A stretch of DNA of 64,000 nucleotides from Desulfitobacterium sp038181555 (GTDB lineage: Bacteria > Bacillota > Desulfitobacteriia > Desulfitobacteriales > Desulfitobacteriaceae), in NCBI RefSeq assembly GCF_038181555.1, contig NZ_JBBWUA010000003.1, forward strand, positions 1-64,000, read 5' to 3'. Every line of letters begins with the position of its first letter. Position 1 is the first letter of the stretch. The position numbers were made by a program, and so were the translations under genes. The notes under the pieces are model-generated. The model saw only the letters and a program-made list of their open reading frames with translations. It had not been told where the DNA came from and ran no database searches. This document shows positions 8,614 to 16,471 of the stretch, piece after piece.

Positions 8614-8662
8614 ACCTAACAATACCTGACTACCCAACTTATTTACCTAACAATACCTGACT
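8611..8662. repeat. Direct repeat of 21 bp
   Basis: The exact 21-base word at 8611-8631 (starting TTTACCTAACAATACC) recurs at 8642-8662, a 31-bp period. It sits between the lipoprotein stop codon and its terminator, so it would be in the 3' untranslated part of that message. Function unknown. Confidence 0.7.
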
Positions 8663-8672
8663 TAATTCTACC

Positions 8673-9815
8673 TTAAAATGAATCATCCATAATCTCAGGA
8701 TAGGTCAACGTCATTCCTGTGATTTTATTGGTTGGCTTGATTTGTCTCGGATATTGAGCTGGATCGGTGTCAAAATTAAAGGCTAGGGCAGCAGCGCCTT
8801 CTACCTTAAAGATTCCATAAAGGGTTCCACCATGAATGCTCTCCGGCTCTACATATTTCGAGCGATAGGCTGCGAATAATTTTTCAGCGCTATCCCCCAT
8901 TTTTACCCCTAGATTCGTAACCGCATCTGGGGAGGATGCAGTGATTTCCAAAACAGCACCAGACTTTTCCCCGATAAACACTTTATAGCCTTCATAGTCC
9001 CAACGATAGACTTGCTCCGGGAAGTGACCTGTTTCTCCACTCGGTGCAGTCTCTTTATAATTCTTTCCTAAGGCTGCTATCACTTGTTCGCGCGTATCCC
9101 CGAGATGCACTCCAGAAATGCTAGGTCGAATATTTTTGGTACTCTTCTTTTTGGTTTCTTTGCTGAGGATATCCTCTTCAGTGTAATTGATGTTTCCCTC
9201 TTGATCCCAAGACTCTACTTTGTAGTAGGTGTCTTTTGCCCGCCAGAAATATTCACTGTCCTCTTCACCAAGGGTGTAAATCTCTAAGGATCCCCAAATA
9301 TCTCCATATCCATGGAACTCACTGCCATAAGCGATAGCCTTGCTATCGGAACTCCAAACAGGAGTATGCATGCTAGTGGGCTTAAAAGAACCTTCTTTTA
9401 AGGTTTCGGCATTTATGATGCCATTGCTGGAGCCATCGCCTAGCTTTTCACTGATGATAAAGTAATTGCTATCAGGCGACCAGGATAAACTACGAGTCGT
9501 GGGCTGAACATCCCTAACGAATTGAGCTTTTTCCTCTCCTACCTGCCATAGATAGGCTTCATCTAGGCCTTTCTTCTCAGCATTTCCGGTCTGGAGATAT
9601 AGCACTTGGGTGTTGTCCGGTGACCATGTAATGTTAAAGATATCTTTATTTCCCCCTAAGGCTGAATCAATCTTATCCTTGGTCATTTCCTGAGAGTTGT
9701 TAGTTGAACCGGGTGGTTTCGGATCATTATTTGAACCCGGCAAAATCGAACAGCCTGTAACTATTAAGGCTACACTAAGCAGTAATGATCCTATTGTTAT
9801 TGATAATTTCCTCAT
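8673..9815 (-). CDS. Lipoprotein with beta-propeller repeats
   Basis: The 380-residue protein begins with a lipoprotein signal ending in the lipobox VTGC (Cys22), so it is anchored on the outer membrane face. Residues about 55-160 hold three TolB/WD40-like repeat cores (TWSPDNTQVLYL, SWSPDSNYFII, VWSSDSKAIAYG). The C-terminal half has two related blocks (GVHLGDTREQVIAALG and GVKMGDSAEKLFAAY), similar to small domains of Clostridial cell-surface proteins. AGGAGG precedes the ATG. It probably binds ligands or proteins at the surface; no enzyme motif is seen. Confidence 0.8.
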   Translation of the reverse strand: MRKLSITIGSLLLSVALIVTGCSILPGSNNDPKPPGSTNNSQEMTKDKIDSALGGNKDIFNITWSPDNTQVLYLQTGNAEKKGLDEAYLWQVGEEKAQFVRDVQPTTRSLSWSPDSNYFIISEKLGDGSSNGIINAETLKEGSFKPTSMHTPVWSSDSKAIAYGSEFHGYGDIWGSLEIYTLGEEDSEYFWRAKDTYYKVESWDQEGNINYTEEDILSKETKKKSTKNIRPSISGVHLGDTREQVIAALGKNYKETAPSGETGHFPEQVYRWDYEGYKVFIGEKSGAVLEITASSPDAVTNLGVKMGDSAEKLFAAYRSKYVEPESIHGGTLYGIFKVEGAAALAFNFDTDPAQYPRQIKPTNKITGMTLTYPEIMDDSF

Positions 9816-9945
9816 AATAACCTCCTAGTAAAACTAATTCGGTATAATCCTGCACAAATGGTTCCCGTTTTGACTATCCTCATTTTCATATCATTAGACG
9901 TAAGTATCATGATAAATCTGTCGTGGAAGTTATTGCTCAATAGAC

Positions 9946-10626
9946 TCAGTCACCGGTTGAAATCTTGTTCAATAGCCCAACAAGTATTAGTCCGCGATAA
10001 TATTTGCTTTGATCTTCTGGGGTCAATGAATATTTCTGCGTAAGCACGTTACCCAGTTCCAGCACATTTTCCATGTGGCCACTTTTAAGTTCAAGTTCAA
10101 GCTCAGAAATCGGTTCCTTTTTTGCGTCTGCTTCAATCTCTCCAAGATCAAGGGCCAATTCAATCACACTGCCATCTTCACAAATAAGATCAAGCGAAGT
10201 GCGTTTAAAACGAGTTGTAAAAATCGGTAAAAGGTCGCCTTTGCCTATATTTCTTTCCAGCTCTTGCCCAATATCTAAATCTATGAAAGGTTCTAAAGAT
10301 GGCTTATTATCACTCAACTTACGATTCCATTCGCTACGAATGGATAGGCCTTCACGGGAAGAACCATAACCTTTAATAGTAGCAGTATACTCCCCTGCCG
10401 AATTGCGAATTCTATAGCATACTTGATTGTCAAGCAAGCGATAATCGAAGGTGTCATAATAGGTTGTGATATTTTCTTTGACTAAGGGCCTGAAGCCCCG
10501 ACTTAACTTTATAATTAGGGAGTCCTTCAATATGCTCTCCACAAGTTGGGGGTCATGAAGTTTAAGCTTGAGCTCTATTTCTTGAAAATCCTCATGACTA
10601 GCCACATTGTTGATTTCGATATCCAT
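9946..10626 (-). CDS. CYTH domain protein
   Basis: The N-terminus has the CYTH signature EIELKLK (about 16-22), followed by alternating charged strands ending in ELELELK, the pattern of the triphosphate tunnel metalloenzyme fold. Family members include inorganic triphosphatases and class IV adenylate cyclases, which bind triphosphate with divalent metal inside a beta barrel. The 226-residue length fits a single CYTH domain without CHAD. The biochemical activity is uncertain; triphosphatase is the commoner role in bacteria. It is divergent from the rhodanese gene at 10847. Confidence 0.85.
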   Translation of the reverse strand: MDIEINNVASHEDFQEIELKLKLHDPQLVESILKDSLIIKLSRGFRPLVKENITTYYDTFDYRLLDNQVCYRIRNSAGEYTATIKGYGSSREGLSIRSEWNRKLSDNKPSLEPFIDLDIGQELERNIGKGDLLPIFTTRFKRTSLDLICEDGSVIELALDLGEIEADAKKEPISELELELKSGHMENVLELGNVLTQKYSLTPEDQSKYYRGLILVGLLNKISTGD

Positions 10627-10846
10627 TTTGTAGCCTCCTTAGCGCGCGTTCGAACGATTCTCCGGCGGGGTGTTCTATTGATAGTTTATCATCCCAACTT
10701 GAATAAATCACTTGTTGCGATTGTTTTCATTTTTGGAAGGAGTTGTTTATGAGTATCTCGAATTAATAGCTTATCCAAAACAAATAGCAGCTTTGCCCTG
10801 TTTAGGAAAACATCTAGTCTAGTCACAATTAAAGGAGGAGTAATAT

Positions 10847-11257
10847 TTGGAACTATTTAACAACAGTCTCTGGGGATATATTTTGATCTTTATCTTTGCT
10901 GTGCTAATAGGATTTTTGTTTAATACTTATTCTGTCCTACTAAACAAGAAAGTTAAAAATATTAATGCTGATGAAGCCTATGAGCTAATCAAAAACAATC
11001 GAGATTCTGTCGTCCTTGATGTTCGCTATAAAGAAGAATATGTGGACGGTCACATTGGAAAAGCAAAAAATATTCCACTTAATGTATTGGAAGTCAGAAT
11101 CAGTGAACTTGGAAAATATAAAGATCGTCCTTTGATCGTCTATTGTGCCTCAGGTGCCAGAAGTATTAGAGCTGTAAAAATTCTCCTAAAGAGAAACTTC
11201 AATCAAATTTATCATCTTAAAGGTGGCCTTAAGGGTTGGGATCATCCTTTAAAATAA
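10847..11257 (+). CDS. Membrane-anchored rhodanese-like protein
   Basis: A TTG start at 10847 is supported by AAAGGAGGAG nine bases upstream. One N-terminal membrane helix (about 10-30) is followed by a rhodanese domain (40-136) with the DVR strand and the catalytic loop VYCASGARS, Cys100 being the persulfide-forming residue. Such proteins move sulfane sulfur or act in redox signalling. The Asn/Lys-rich region after the helix points to a cytosolic domain, but topology is not certain. A strong hairpin follows the stop. Confidence 0.9.
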   Translation: MELFNNSLWGYILIFIFAVLIGFLFNTYSVLLNKKVKNINADEAYELIKNNRDSVVLDVRYKEEYVDGHIGKAKNIPLNVLEVRISELGKYKDRPLIVYCASGARSIRAVKILLKRNFNQIYHLKGGLKGWDHPLK

Positions 11258-11315
11258 ATTGTACTGGGAAGTTCGGCATATTGTAGCTTATTGAGTCAGG
11301 AAATCTAATAAAAGG

Positions 11316-11366
11316 GGCGCTACATTTTGAACAAGATGTTTACTGTTCAAGATGTAGCGCCTTAAT
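11316..11366. terminator. Bidirectional terminator between rhodanese and cytochrome genes
   Basis: A 17-bp stem with one mismatch pairs GGCGCTACATTTTGAAC (11316-11332) with GTTCAAGATGTAGCGCC (11345-11361), with A- and T-rich flanks on both sides. It separates two convergent genes and can serve both. Confidence 0.85.
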
Positions 11367-11429
11367 CTTTGTCATGCCTTCTTGTATCTTATTGAGGGGC
11401 AAGTTCCCTTTTGTAGCACTTCAGTAGAT

Positions 11430-12047
11430 TTAGTGGCATGTATAACAGGTCAGTTCCCCAGTGTGGTGACAGCTCAAGCAATTTGCTTTATTATCATATT
11501 CCATATGCATTTTATGGCATTTATAGCATTCAACATTTTCTTCATGGTTTTCATTGGGTCGAACATGAGGATTAACATAACTGCCGTCTTTTTTCTGTAG
11601 CACAGTACTATCTACTGTTCGGGCTGCTATCTCTTCATAAGATCCATGACACTCAAAACACATTTCTTTTGGCATTCTAACATTGATTGTCTCAGGGATT
11701 TTAGAATCACCTTTGTGTGCTTCTTGAAGGTTTTCTAGCCCATGACAATCCACACATTTTTGACCTGCTTGGGCATGTACTGAAATAGTAAGAATGCTGT
11801 TTCCCATAGATTCCACATTCTTAGAATGGCATAGAGAGCAGTCCATGTCCGCTGACCACCACGCGCCAGATGTTGTAGTTGGTGGAGTGGGCTGTTCGGT
11901 TGCTGGTGGAGTTGAAACTCTAGCTGTATCCGTCGTCTTCGGAGGTGTAGTGGAATCAGCGGTTGCTGAGCATCCGACAATGATTCCCACCATCACGAGT
12001 GATATGGACAAAAGGAATACTAGCCTCATTGCGTTGTGTCTTTTCAG
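11430..12047 (-). CDS. Six-haem c-type cytochrome lipoprotein
   Basis: There are six CxxCH haem-binding motifs (CSLCH, CVDCH, CFECH, CYKCH, CLSCH, CYTCH), the last ending exactly at the stop codon. A hydrophobic signal ends in a lipobox-like IIVGC, and a Thr/Pro-rich linker separates anchor from haem domain. It should shuttle electrons on the outer membrane face. It is the third gene after a Tat flavoprotein and an Ig-like protein, so it is the likely electron donor to that flavoprotein, like the haem domain of flavocytochrome c but encoded separately. Start: an almost perfect Shine-Dalgarno AAGGGGTGATC (12051-12061) sits eight bases before a CTG at 12047; the first ATG is 12029, and a TTG at 12119 lacks a good site. 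Confidence 0.9.
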   Translation of the reverse strand: MKRHNAMRLVFLLSISLVMVGIIVGCSATADSTTPPKTTDTARVSTPPATEQPTPPTTTSGAWWSADMDCSLCHSKNVESMGNSILTISVHAQAGQKCVDCHGLENLQEAHKGDSKIPETINVRMPKEMCFECHGSYEEIAARTVDSTVLQKKDGSYVNPHVRPNENHEENVECYKCHKMHMEYDNKANCLSCHHTGELTCYTCH

Positions 12048-12127
12048 GTTGATCACCCCTTGGATTATTTTTTTCCTGCTTAATAATACCGATTCCTTAT
12101 TTCCTCTTCTACTTTTCAATTTCTTGC

Positions 12128-13054
12128 CTACAGTACAGGATAATACTCCAAATCAACCTTTATCTTGGTTTCCTCTATAATCTCAACAGTCACCTGGGAG
12201 GATAGAAAATTATCTTTTGTAACATACAACTCCTGCTTGCCTCCAGGCACTTCGAGACTGGCAATACCATATTCATCCACTGTTGCTTTGTATAAACCCA
12301 GCATGACGTATGCGCCCTCTATAGGTGTATTGTTGTATTTATCTAACACCTCAATCGTAACCTTATATTCCGGTGGCTTTGCAGTACGGAACAAGAAGGT
12401 CTCTGCATTGATTTGGTGTTGTAGCTCTAGGTATTGAGTATGACCTTGAACAACCCATTTGTGGAGACTTTCGTCTTCTGGTGCGTCGATTTCTTGCTCT
12501 GACCAGTACGTTCCATTGGTCTGGGGTAGCACTTCTTCTCCTAACTTACAAATAGTCACCTGCTGATGGTTTTCATCCTCGATAACTATAGGAAGACCCG
12601 CAAGAGAACAGCTAGCTGAACACTTGGCACCGATTTTAACCTTGAATATTTCTCCTTGGCTTACAGGAGAGGGTACACCCCAGACACTAAGCGAAATTAC
12701 ATGCGGCTTAACCGTAAACGAAATTAGCACTGAACTTTTTTTATATGACATACCTTCTTTTTGCTGAGCAGGGAAAAGTACAGTCCAAAGGTATTCATCG
12801 GGTTGATCTGGAGCTTTGATCCATATATCATGGGTTTCATTATTTGCTCCGTCAAATAGTGCGAGCTCAGCTTCTTTTACTACTTCACTCAAAGCATTAA
12901 AAATTATAATCTTACAACCCAAAAGGTCACTACTGCATCCACTCTTAACCCTTATTCGGAATAATAGATCCCTTCCAGCATCGACTTCCTTTGGAACTGG
13001 ATTTATCAGCTCGATTGTGGTTATATGCTCTGAGTCATGTATGAACTTCTCCAT
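12128..13054 (-). CDS. Ig-like protein with C-terminal carboxypeptidase-regulatory-like domain
   Basis: The 308-residue protein is almost all beta strand. Residues about 10-110 and 115-225 look like two immunoglobulin-type domains, the second with the cysteine pair KCSASC; residues 235-308 resemble a carboxypeptidase-regulatory or PEGA-like domain (GAYVMLGLYKATVDEYGIA). No signal peptide or membrane helix is visible, although its neighbours are exported. The protein at 33593-34561 is a clear paralogue in the same position after another Tat flavoprotein. It could be a cytosolic partner or be carried out with the folded flavoprotein. No enzymatic motif; function unknown. Confidence 0.85.
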   Translation of the reverse strand: MEKFIHDSEHITTIELINPVPKEVDAGRDLLFRIRVKSGCSSDLLGCKIIIFNALSEVVKEAELALFDGANNETHDIWIKAPDQPDEYLWTVLFPAQQKEGMSYKKSSVLISFTVKPHVISLSVWGVPSPVSQGEIFKVKIGAKCSASCSLAGLPIVIEDENHQQVTICKLGEEVLPQTNGTYWSEQEIDAPEDESLHKWVVQGHTQYLELQHQINAETFLFRTAKPPEYKVTIEVLDKYNNTPIEGAYVMLGLYKATVDEYGIASLEVPGGKQELYVTKDNFLSSQVTVEIIEETKIKVDLEYYPVL

Positions 13055-13090
13055 AGCAGTCTTCTCCTTGTTGATCGTTTTAGATTTAGT

Positions 13091-13122
13091 AAAGAGGGCC
13101 TAGACATTTCCCGGCCCTCTTT
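13091..13122 (-). terminator. Hairpin between flavoprotein and Ig-like genes
   Basis: A perfect 10-bp stem (AAAGAGGGCC with GGCCCTCTTT) lies in the 91-base gap and is followed on the minus strand by TTTACTAAATC. It could partly stop transcription, lowering expression of the Ig-like and cytochrome genes, or protect the flavoprotein message. Confidence 0.65.
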
Positions 13123-13145
13123 ATCCATAGGTCTTATTTTAGATT

Positions 13146-14930
13146 TTATGACCAGGGAGTTAGGGTAGCTACGTTTTTACCTGCAACACGTCCGCAAACG
13201 ATACATTCAGTTAAGTTACCTCCAGCTTGATAGGTAAATTTAAATACAGAGGATATTTCACCGGCGGTATAGAGTCTTGGTATAGGATTAGCATTCCAGT
13301 CAAGAGCTTCTCTCTTGGCATTGGCATCAATTCCGCCCTTGGTATTGGGTCCTCCCGGATAAAGCTTCATAGCATAGAAAGGTGGTTTTTCAACCGGACC
13401 CATCGTTGCCGGAGTTCTACCAAACTCTTTATCCTCTCCAGCAGCACAGAATTCGTTAAACTTCTTTACATTATCTACTAGAGTTTTGGTATCAATAAGC
13501 TCACGGTTTTCAGGATCAGCCTTGATCTTCTCAGCTAATTCTTCAAGAGTATCTGCTTTGAGTATCCATCCCCTTTGAATGGCATCCATATTATCTTTGG
13601 TCCATGGTAGGAAACCATAGCCCACTGTGGATCCCGTCATATTAACAACTGCACTTGAAGCTCGCCGGGTTTCATCAAAAATAACCCAACTTGGAATACG
13701 AGGATAATTCATGGTGAGAAGATCATAATGTACAGCTTCCTTGTAAAATTGATAACGGTAAGGTCGTTTGGAATCTGTGATAATATGCTCATCGGTATAT
13801 CTCTTGCCGAAGTTATCGACAATCACGCTATTTTTAGAAGAGGTTACACTTGTGTTAGATCCCATCTTGAGACCTTTTTTCTCAAAGTGCTCTCCATGGG
13901 GGAAAGCGGATTCAATCCGGGAAGCTGCTTTAGCCACCTTGACTAGCCCTGCACCAACAAGGATAGCCATCTCGATGCCATCACCCGTATTAAAGGTTGT
14001 ACCATAGAACCCCCAGCCCGATACTCCAGGTCCCTCTAGGAAGGCTCTTCGCATGGGCATATTATATTCATACCCACCGCTTGAAAGAACAACTCCCTTC
14101 TTGGCTTTAATTTTAATTTCTTTGCCTTCTTGTGTAGCGATAACACCCTGGATTTCTCCGTTCTCACCTTGAATCAATTTCTTTGCAGGAGCGCTAAATA
14201 AAAGTTGAATTTCTGGGCGTTTTGTTTTGATTCCTTCTTCTACAAGGGCCCAATAAAAAGCTTCCCCGGCTGATTTTTGCTCTTTAGGTTGCTCGTAGGC
14301 TGGAACCTCACGGTTAGCATTTTGAAAATCTTTATATCGAGTACTAATGGTCTTACCATATTTAGCTTCTTTAAACTTGGGGAACATAGGGAAAGAAGCC
14401 TCTCCACCAGGAGCCATACCAGCAGGATCTAGATCAGGGGCTTGAGCCATTAAAAACTTTTCAACTTCCATGATTCCATCAGCAAACATTTCTGCCATAG
14501 CGGCGGATACGTGTTCTTGCTCACCTTCATTTTTCCAGGGAATATTCTCACCGCTCATCATAGCTTTGATATATTCAACCCGCGCTGCTCTATCACCGGT
14601 GGGGTCGGGATTGTGCCATACGCCGCCACTCATTCTCGTGTTCGGATAATGCTTATCTTTAGCTTGTTTTTCCAATACTAGAACTTTGGCTCCGGCGTCA
14701 TGAGCTTCAATGGCAGCTGCAGCCCCTGCACCACCTAAACCAACGACAACAACATCTGCTTCATAGTCCCACACCTCAGCAGGAGTAGGAGTACTTTTGG
14801 CCGTACCTTCCGAGCAGCCTGCTAATAAACCCGTGCCAAGAACTGCTCCTCCGGCTAAGATACCGGTATTCCGCAAAAAGTCTCTCCGGGATAATTGCTT
14901 TCCATCAGCGTCTGTTCTTTTCTCTGACAT
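13146..14930 (-). CDS. Tat-exported FAD-dependent reductase, fumarate-reductase-like flavoprotein
   Basis: Start at 14930 (AGGAGAGGAAAGAA ribosome binding site) gives 594 residues. A twin-arginine motif SRRDFL (14-19) is followed by a hydrophobic stretch ending in LLAGC (Cys39), so a Tat-exported lipoprotein is likely. The FAD-binding fold starts with VVVVGLGGAG (60-69); a capping substrate domain follows, and the C-terminus has the family YTAGE and GGN motifs. There is no FMN or haem domain, unlike Shewanella flavocytochrome c; the six-haem protein two genes on fits that role. Aligned by eye, the fumarate-binding His and Arg are replaced (NTKGG and YQAGGN), so the acceptor is probably not fumarate. 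It is divergent from a TetR-type regulator. Confidence 0.88.
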   Translation of the reverse strand: MSEKRTDADGKQLSRRDFLRNTGILAGGAVLGTGLLAGCSEGTAKSTPTPAEVWDYEADVVVVGLGGAGAAAAIEAHDAGAKVLVLEKQAKDKHYPNTRMSGGVWHNPDPTGDRAARVEYIKAMMSGENIPWKNEGEQEHVSAAMAEMFADGIMEVEKFLMAQAPDLDPAGMAPGGEASFPMFPKFKEAKYGKTISTRYKDFQNANREVPAYEQPKEQKSAGEAFYWALVEEGIKTKRPEIQLLFSAPAKKLIQGENGEIQGVIATQEGKEIKIKAKKGVVLSSGGYEYNMPMRRAFLEGPGVSGWGFYGTTFNTGDGIEMAILVGAGLVKVAKAASRIESAFPHGEHFEKKGLKMGSNTSVTSSKNSVIVDNFGKRYTDEHIITDSKRPYRYQFYKEAVHYDLLTMNYPRIPSWVIFDETRRASSAVVNMTGSTVGYGFLPWTKDNMDAIQRGWILKADTLEELAEKIKADPENRELIDTKTLVDNVKKFNEFCAAGEDKEFGRTPATMGPVEKPPFYAMKLYPGGPNTKGGIDANAKREALDWNANPIPRLYTAGEISSVFKFTYQAGGNLTECIVCGRVAGKNVATLTPWS

Positions 14931-15060
14931 TTCTTTCCTCTCCTTTTTCCTAAATATTATTTTCACAAACTAAGCCTTAATCTATTTAAGCTCCCACCTC
15001 CTTTTTTAATACTAAACGTGGTAGTGATACAGTCTTATATCTTTACACAATTGAACGAAA

Positions 15061-15081
15061 AGTAAATTTCCCAAATTTACT
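15061..15081. promoter_or_regulatory. Palindrome in the TetR/flavoprotein divergent region
   Basis: AGTAAATTT-CCC-AAATTTACT is a perfect 9-bp inverted repeat in the 447-base gap between the divergent flavoprotein and TetR-type genes. It is the best candidate operator for that regulator. The rest of the gap is AT-rich, with an orphan strong Shine-Dalgarno-like AAAGGAGGTGG near 14995-15006 that leads no evident gene. Confidence 0.55.
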
Positions 15082-15377
15082 CCAATTAATGTAATCCATG
15101 TTATAATTGTAACAAGCATATCAATCTATTTGAAGTTACACTTTGATTAAACTGTAAATTCTTAAATATCTTTTTCAACATCTATCTTGTATTTCTGACT
15201 CAAATTGTTTCCAAGTGGCATTATCGGCTATATTCTTATGTAAGTATGTCATTTTTTTCTCCTGAATTGATGTTCTAAAGGAATCTAGTTTTTAATTCTA
15301 TTTATAATGACAATTGAGTTCAACTTAATGTAAGGGGTTCTTTAAAACAGGAATTCTATATTAAGGAGCACTGCAAG

Positions 15378-15971
15378 ATGAAAAAATACCACGAAGTGCA
15401 ATTGCGAATATTTCACGACCTTGGTTACCTACTGGAAAAAAATAATTTTGACCATCTTAGCATCAAACAACTTTGTGATGAGTGTCACATTTCTCGTCAG
15501 ACTTTCTATCGGTATTTTCAGGATAAATATTCGGTAGTCACTTGGCATTTTGAGCTTTTGGCTAAGGAAACTCTCCATGAAGTCGGGCGTACACTTACTT
15601 GGTTACAGGCACATATCAAATTATTTACTGAACTGAATAAAGAAAAAGCGATATATGCTCATGCCGCCTATTCCGAGGACTACAACGCAATTAGGAGATA
15701 TGCATATCGTCACTCAATAGAAATCTATACCACAACACTAATTGAGTATAAAAAGATCCAACCAACTGCCCACTTACTCTTTCAGATTGATGCTGCAGCC
15801 TTTATTGCGAGTGAACTTACTTTCAGATGGGGGCAAAGAGGTATGAAAGAGTCTCCAGAGGAGCTTGCAGAATTAATTGATAGTGTACTCCCCTATGAGT
15901 TAAAGGATATTTTCGAAAGAGATCTAATACAATCAAGTCAGTATTTTACTAGATCTGAAAGATATCATTAA
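15378..15971 (+). CDS. TetR/AcrR family transcriptional regulator
   Basis: The 197-residue protein has an N-terminal helix-turn-helix typical of TetR regulators (SIKQLCDECHISRQTFYRYF, about 27-46) and an all-helical ligand-binding C-terminus. Genes of this type usually control the divergent neighbour, here the flavoprotein, Ig-like and cytochrome operon; the palindrome at 15061-15081 is a candidate site. It may sense the organic electron acceptor. The start follows AAGGAGCACTGCAAG. Confidence 0.88.
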   Translation: MKKYHEVQLRIFHDLGYLLEKNNFDHLSIKQLCDECHISRQTFYRYFQDKYSVVTWHFELLAKETLHEVGRTLTWLQAHIKLFTELNKEKAIYAHAAYSEDYNAIRRYAYRHSIEIYTTTLIEYKKIQPTAHLLFQIDAAAFIASELTFRWGQRGMKESPEELAELIDSVLPYELKDIFERDLIQSSQYFTRSERYH

Positions 15972-16029
15972 CAAGGTATTCACGTACATAGGCAAACTAT
16001 CATTATACCTTTGAAGGGTGAGTAGAAAG

Positions 16030-16064
16030 AGCATCGATAGTCTAAGACTCTCTGATGCTTTTTT
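16030..16064 (+). terminator. Terminator of the TetR-type regulator gene
   Basis: AGCATC (16030-16035) pairs with GATGCT (16054-16059), and AGTCT/AGACT forms an inner stem, followed by TTTTTT. It touches the stop codon of the convergent GtrA gene. Confidence 0.8.
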
Positions 16065-16402
16065 CAATTAACAAAAACAACTTTCCGATAGAGGAGAAAA
16101 TTCCACACTGTTGCTGCGCCCATCATAAAAAATTTTGCCCAAAAATCTATCACTCCCCAACTCACAAGGAGGGTAATCATCCAAGTTGTAAAAACCATAT
16201 TAAACAGGATGAGCGTGATATACAAAAGCAAGCTGCGACTGACCCTAGTATTACTGCGAAAGGACCAATTGCGATTCATTAAAAAGTTTACTCCTGTGGC
16301 AATCCCAACGGCTAAAATATTTGCTGGGACCACATCAAACTCCATTACCCGACGCAATCCGAGGAAGATAAGAAGTTCCAGAAGTGCCGTGGATCCACCC
16401 AC
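16064..16402 (-). CDS. GtrA family membrane protein
   Basis: Four membrane helices and the motifs VGIATGVNFLMNRNWSFR and FLLYRKVVF identify GtrA, the putative flippase for undecaprenyl-phosphate-linked sugars. It sits directly after a GtrB-type glycosyltransferase. The start is doubtful. The GTG at 16402 has no ribosome binding site, while the frame continues upstream through IFSKYLIVGG, which is the expected family N-terminus. A purine-rich site (about 16431-16439) and a TTG at 16427 would give that N-terminus only if a T6 run at 16417-16422 lost one base. This is either a frameshift near the start or a non-standard start codon. Confidence 0.82.
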   Translation of the reverse strand: MGGSTALLELLIFLGLRRVMEFDVVPANILAVGIATGVNFLMNRNWSFRSNTRVSRSLLLYITLILFNMVFTTWMITLLVSWGVIDFWAKFFMMGAATVWNFLLYRKVVFVN

Positions 16403-16471
16403 GATTAGGTATTTGGAAAAAATACAATCCCCTCCCCCTAAAACAATTGAATAAGCATCATTGAATAAGGC

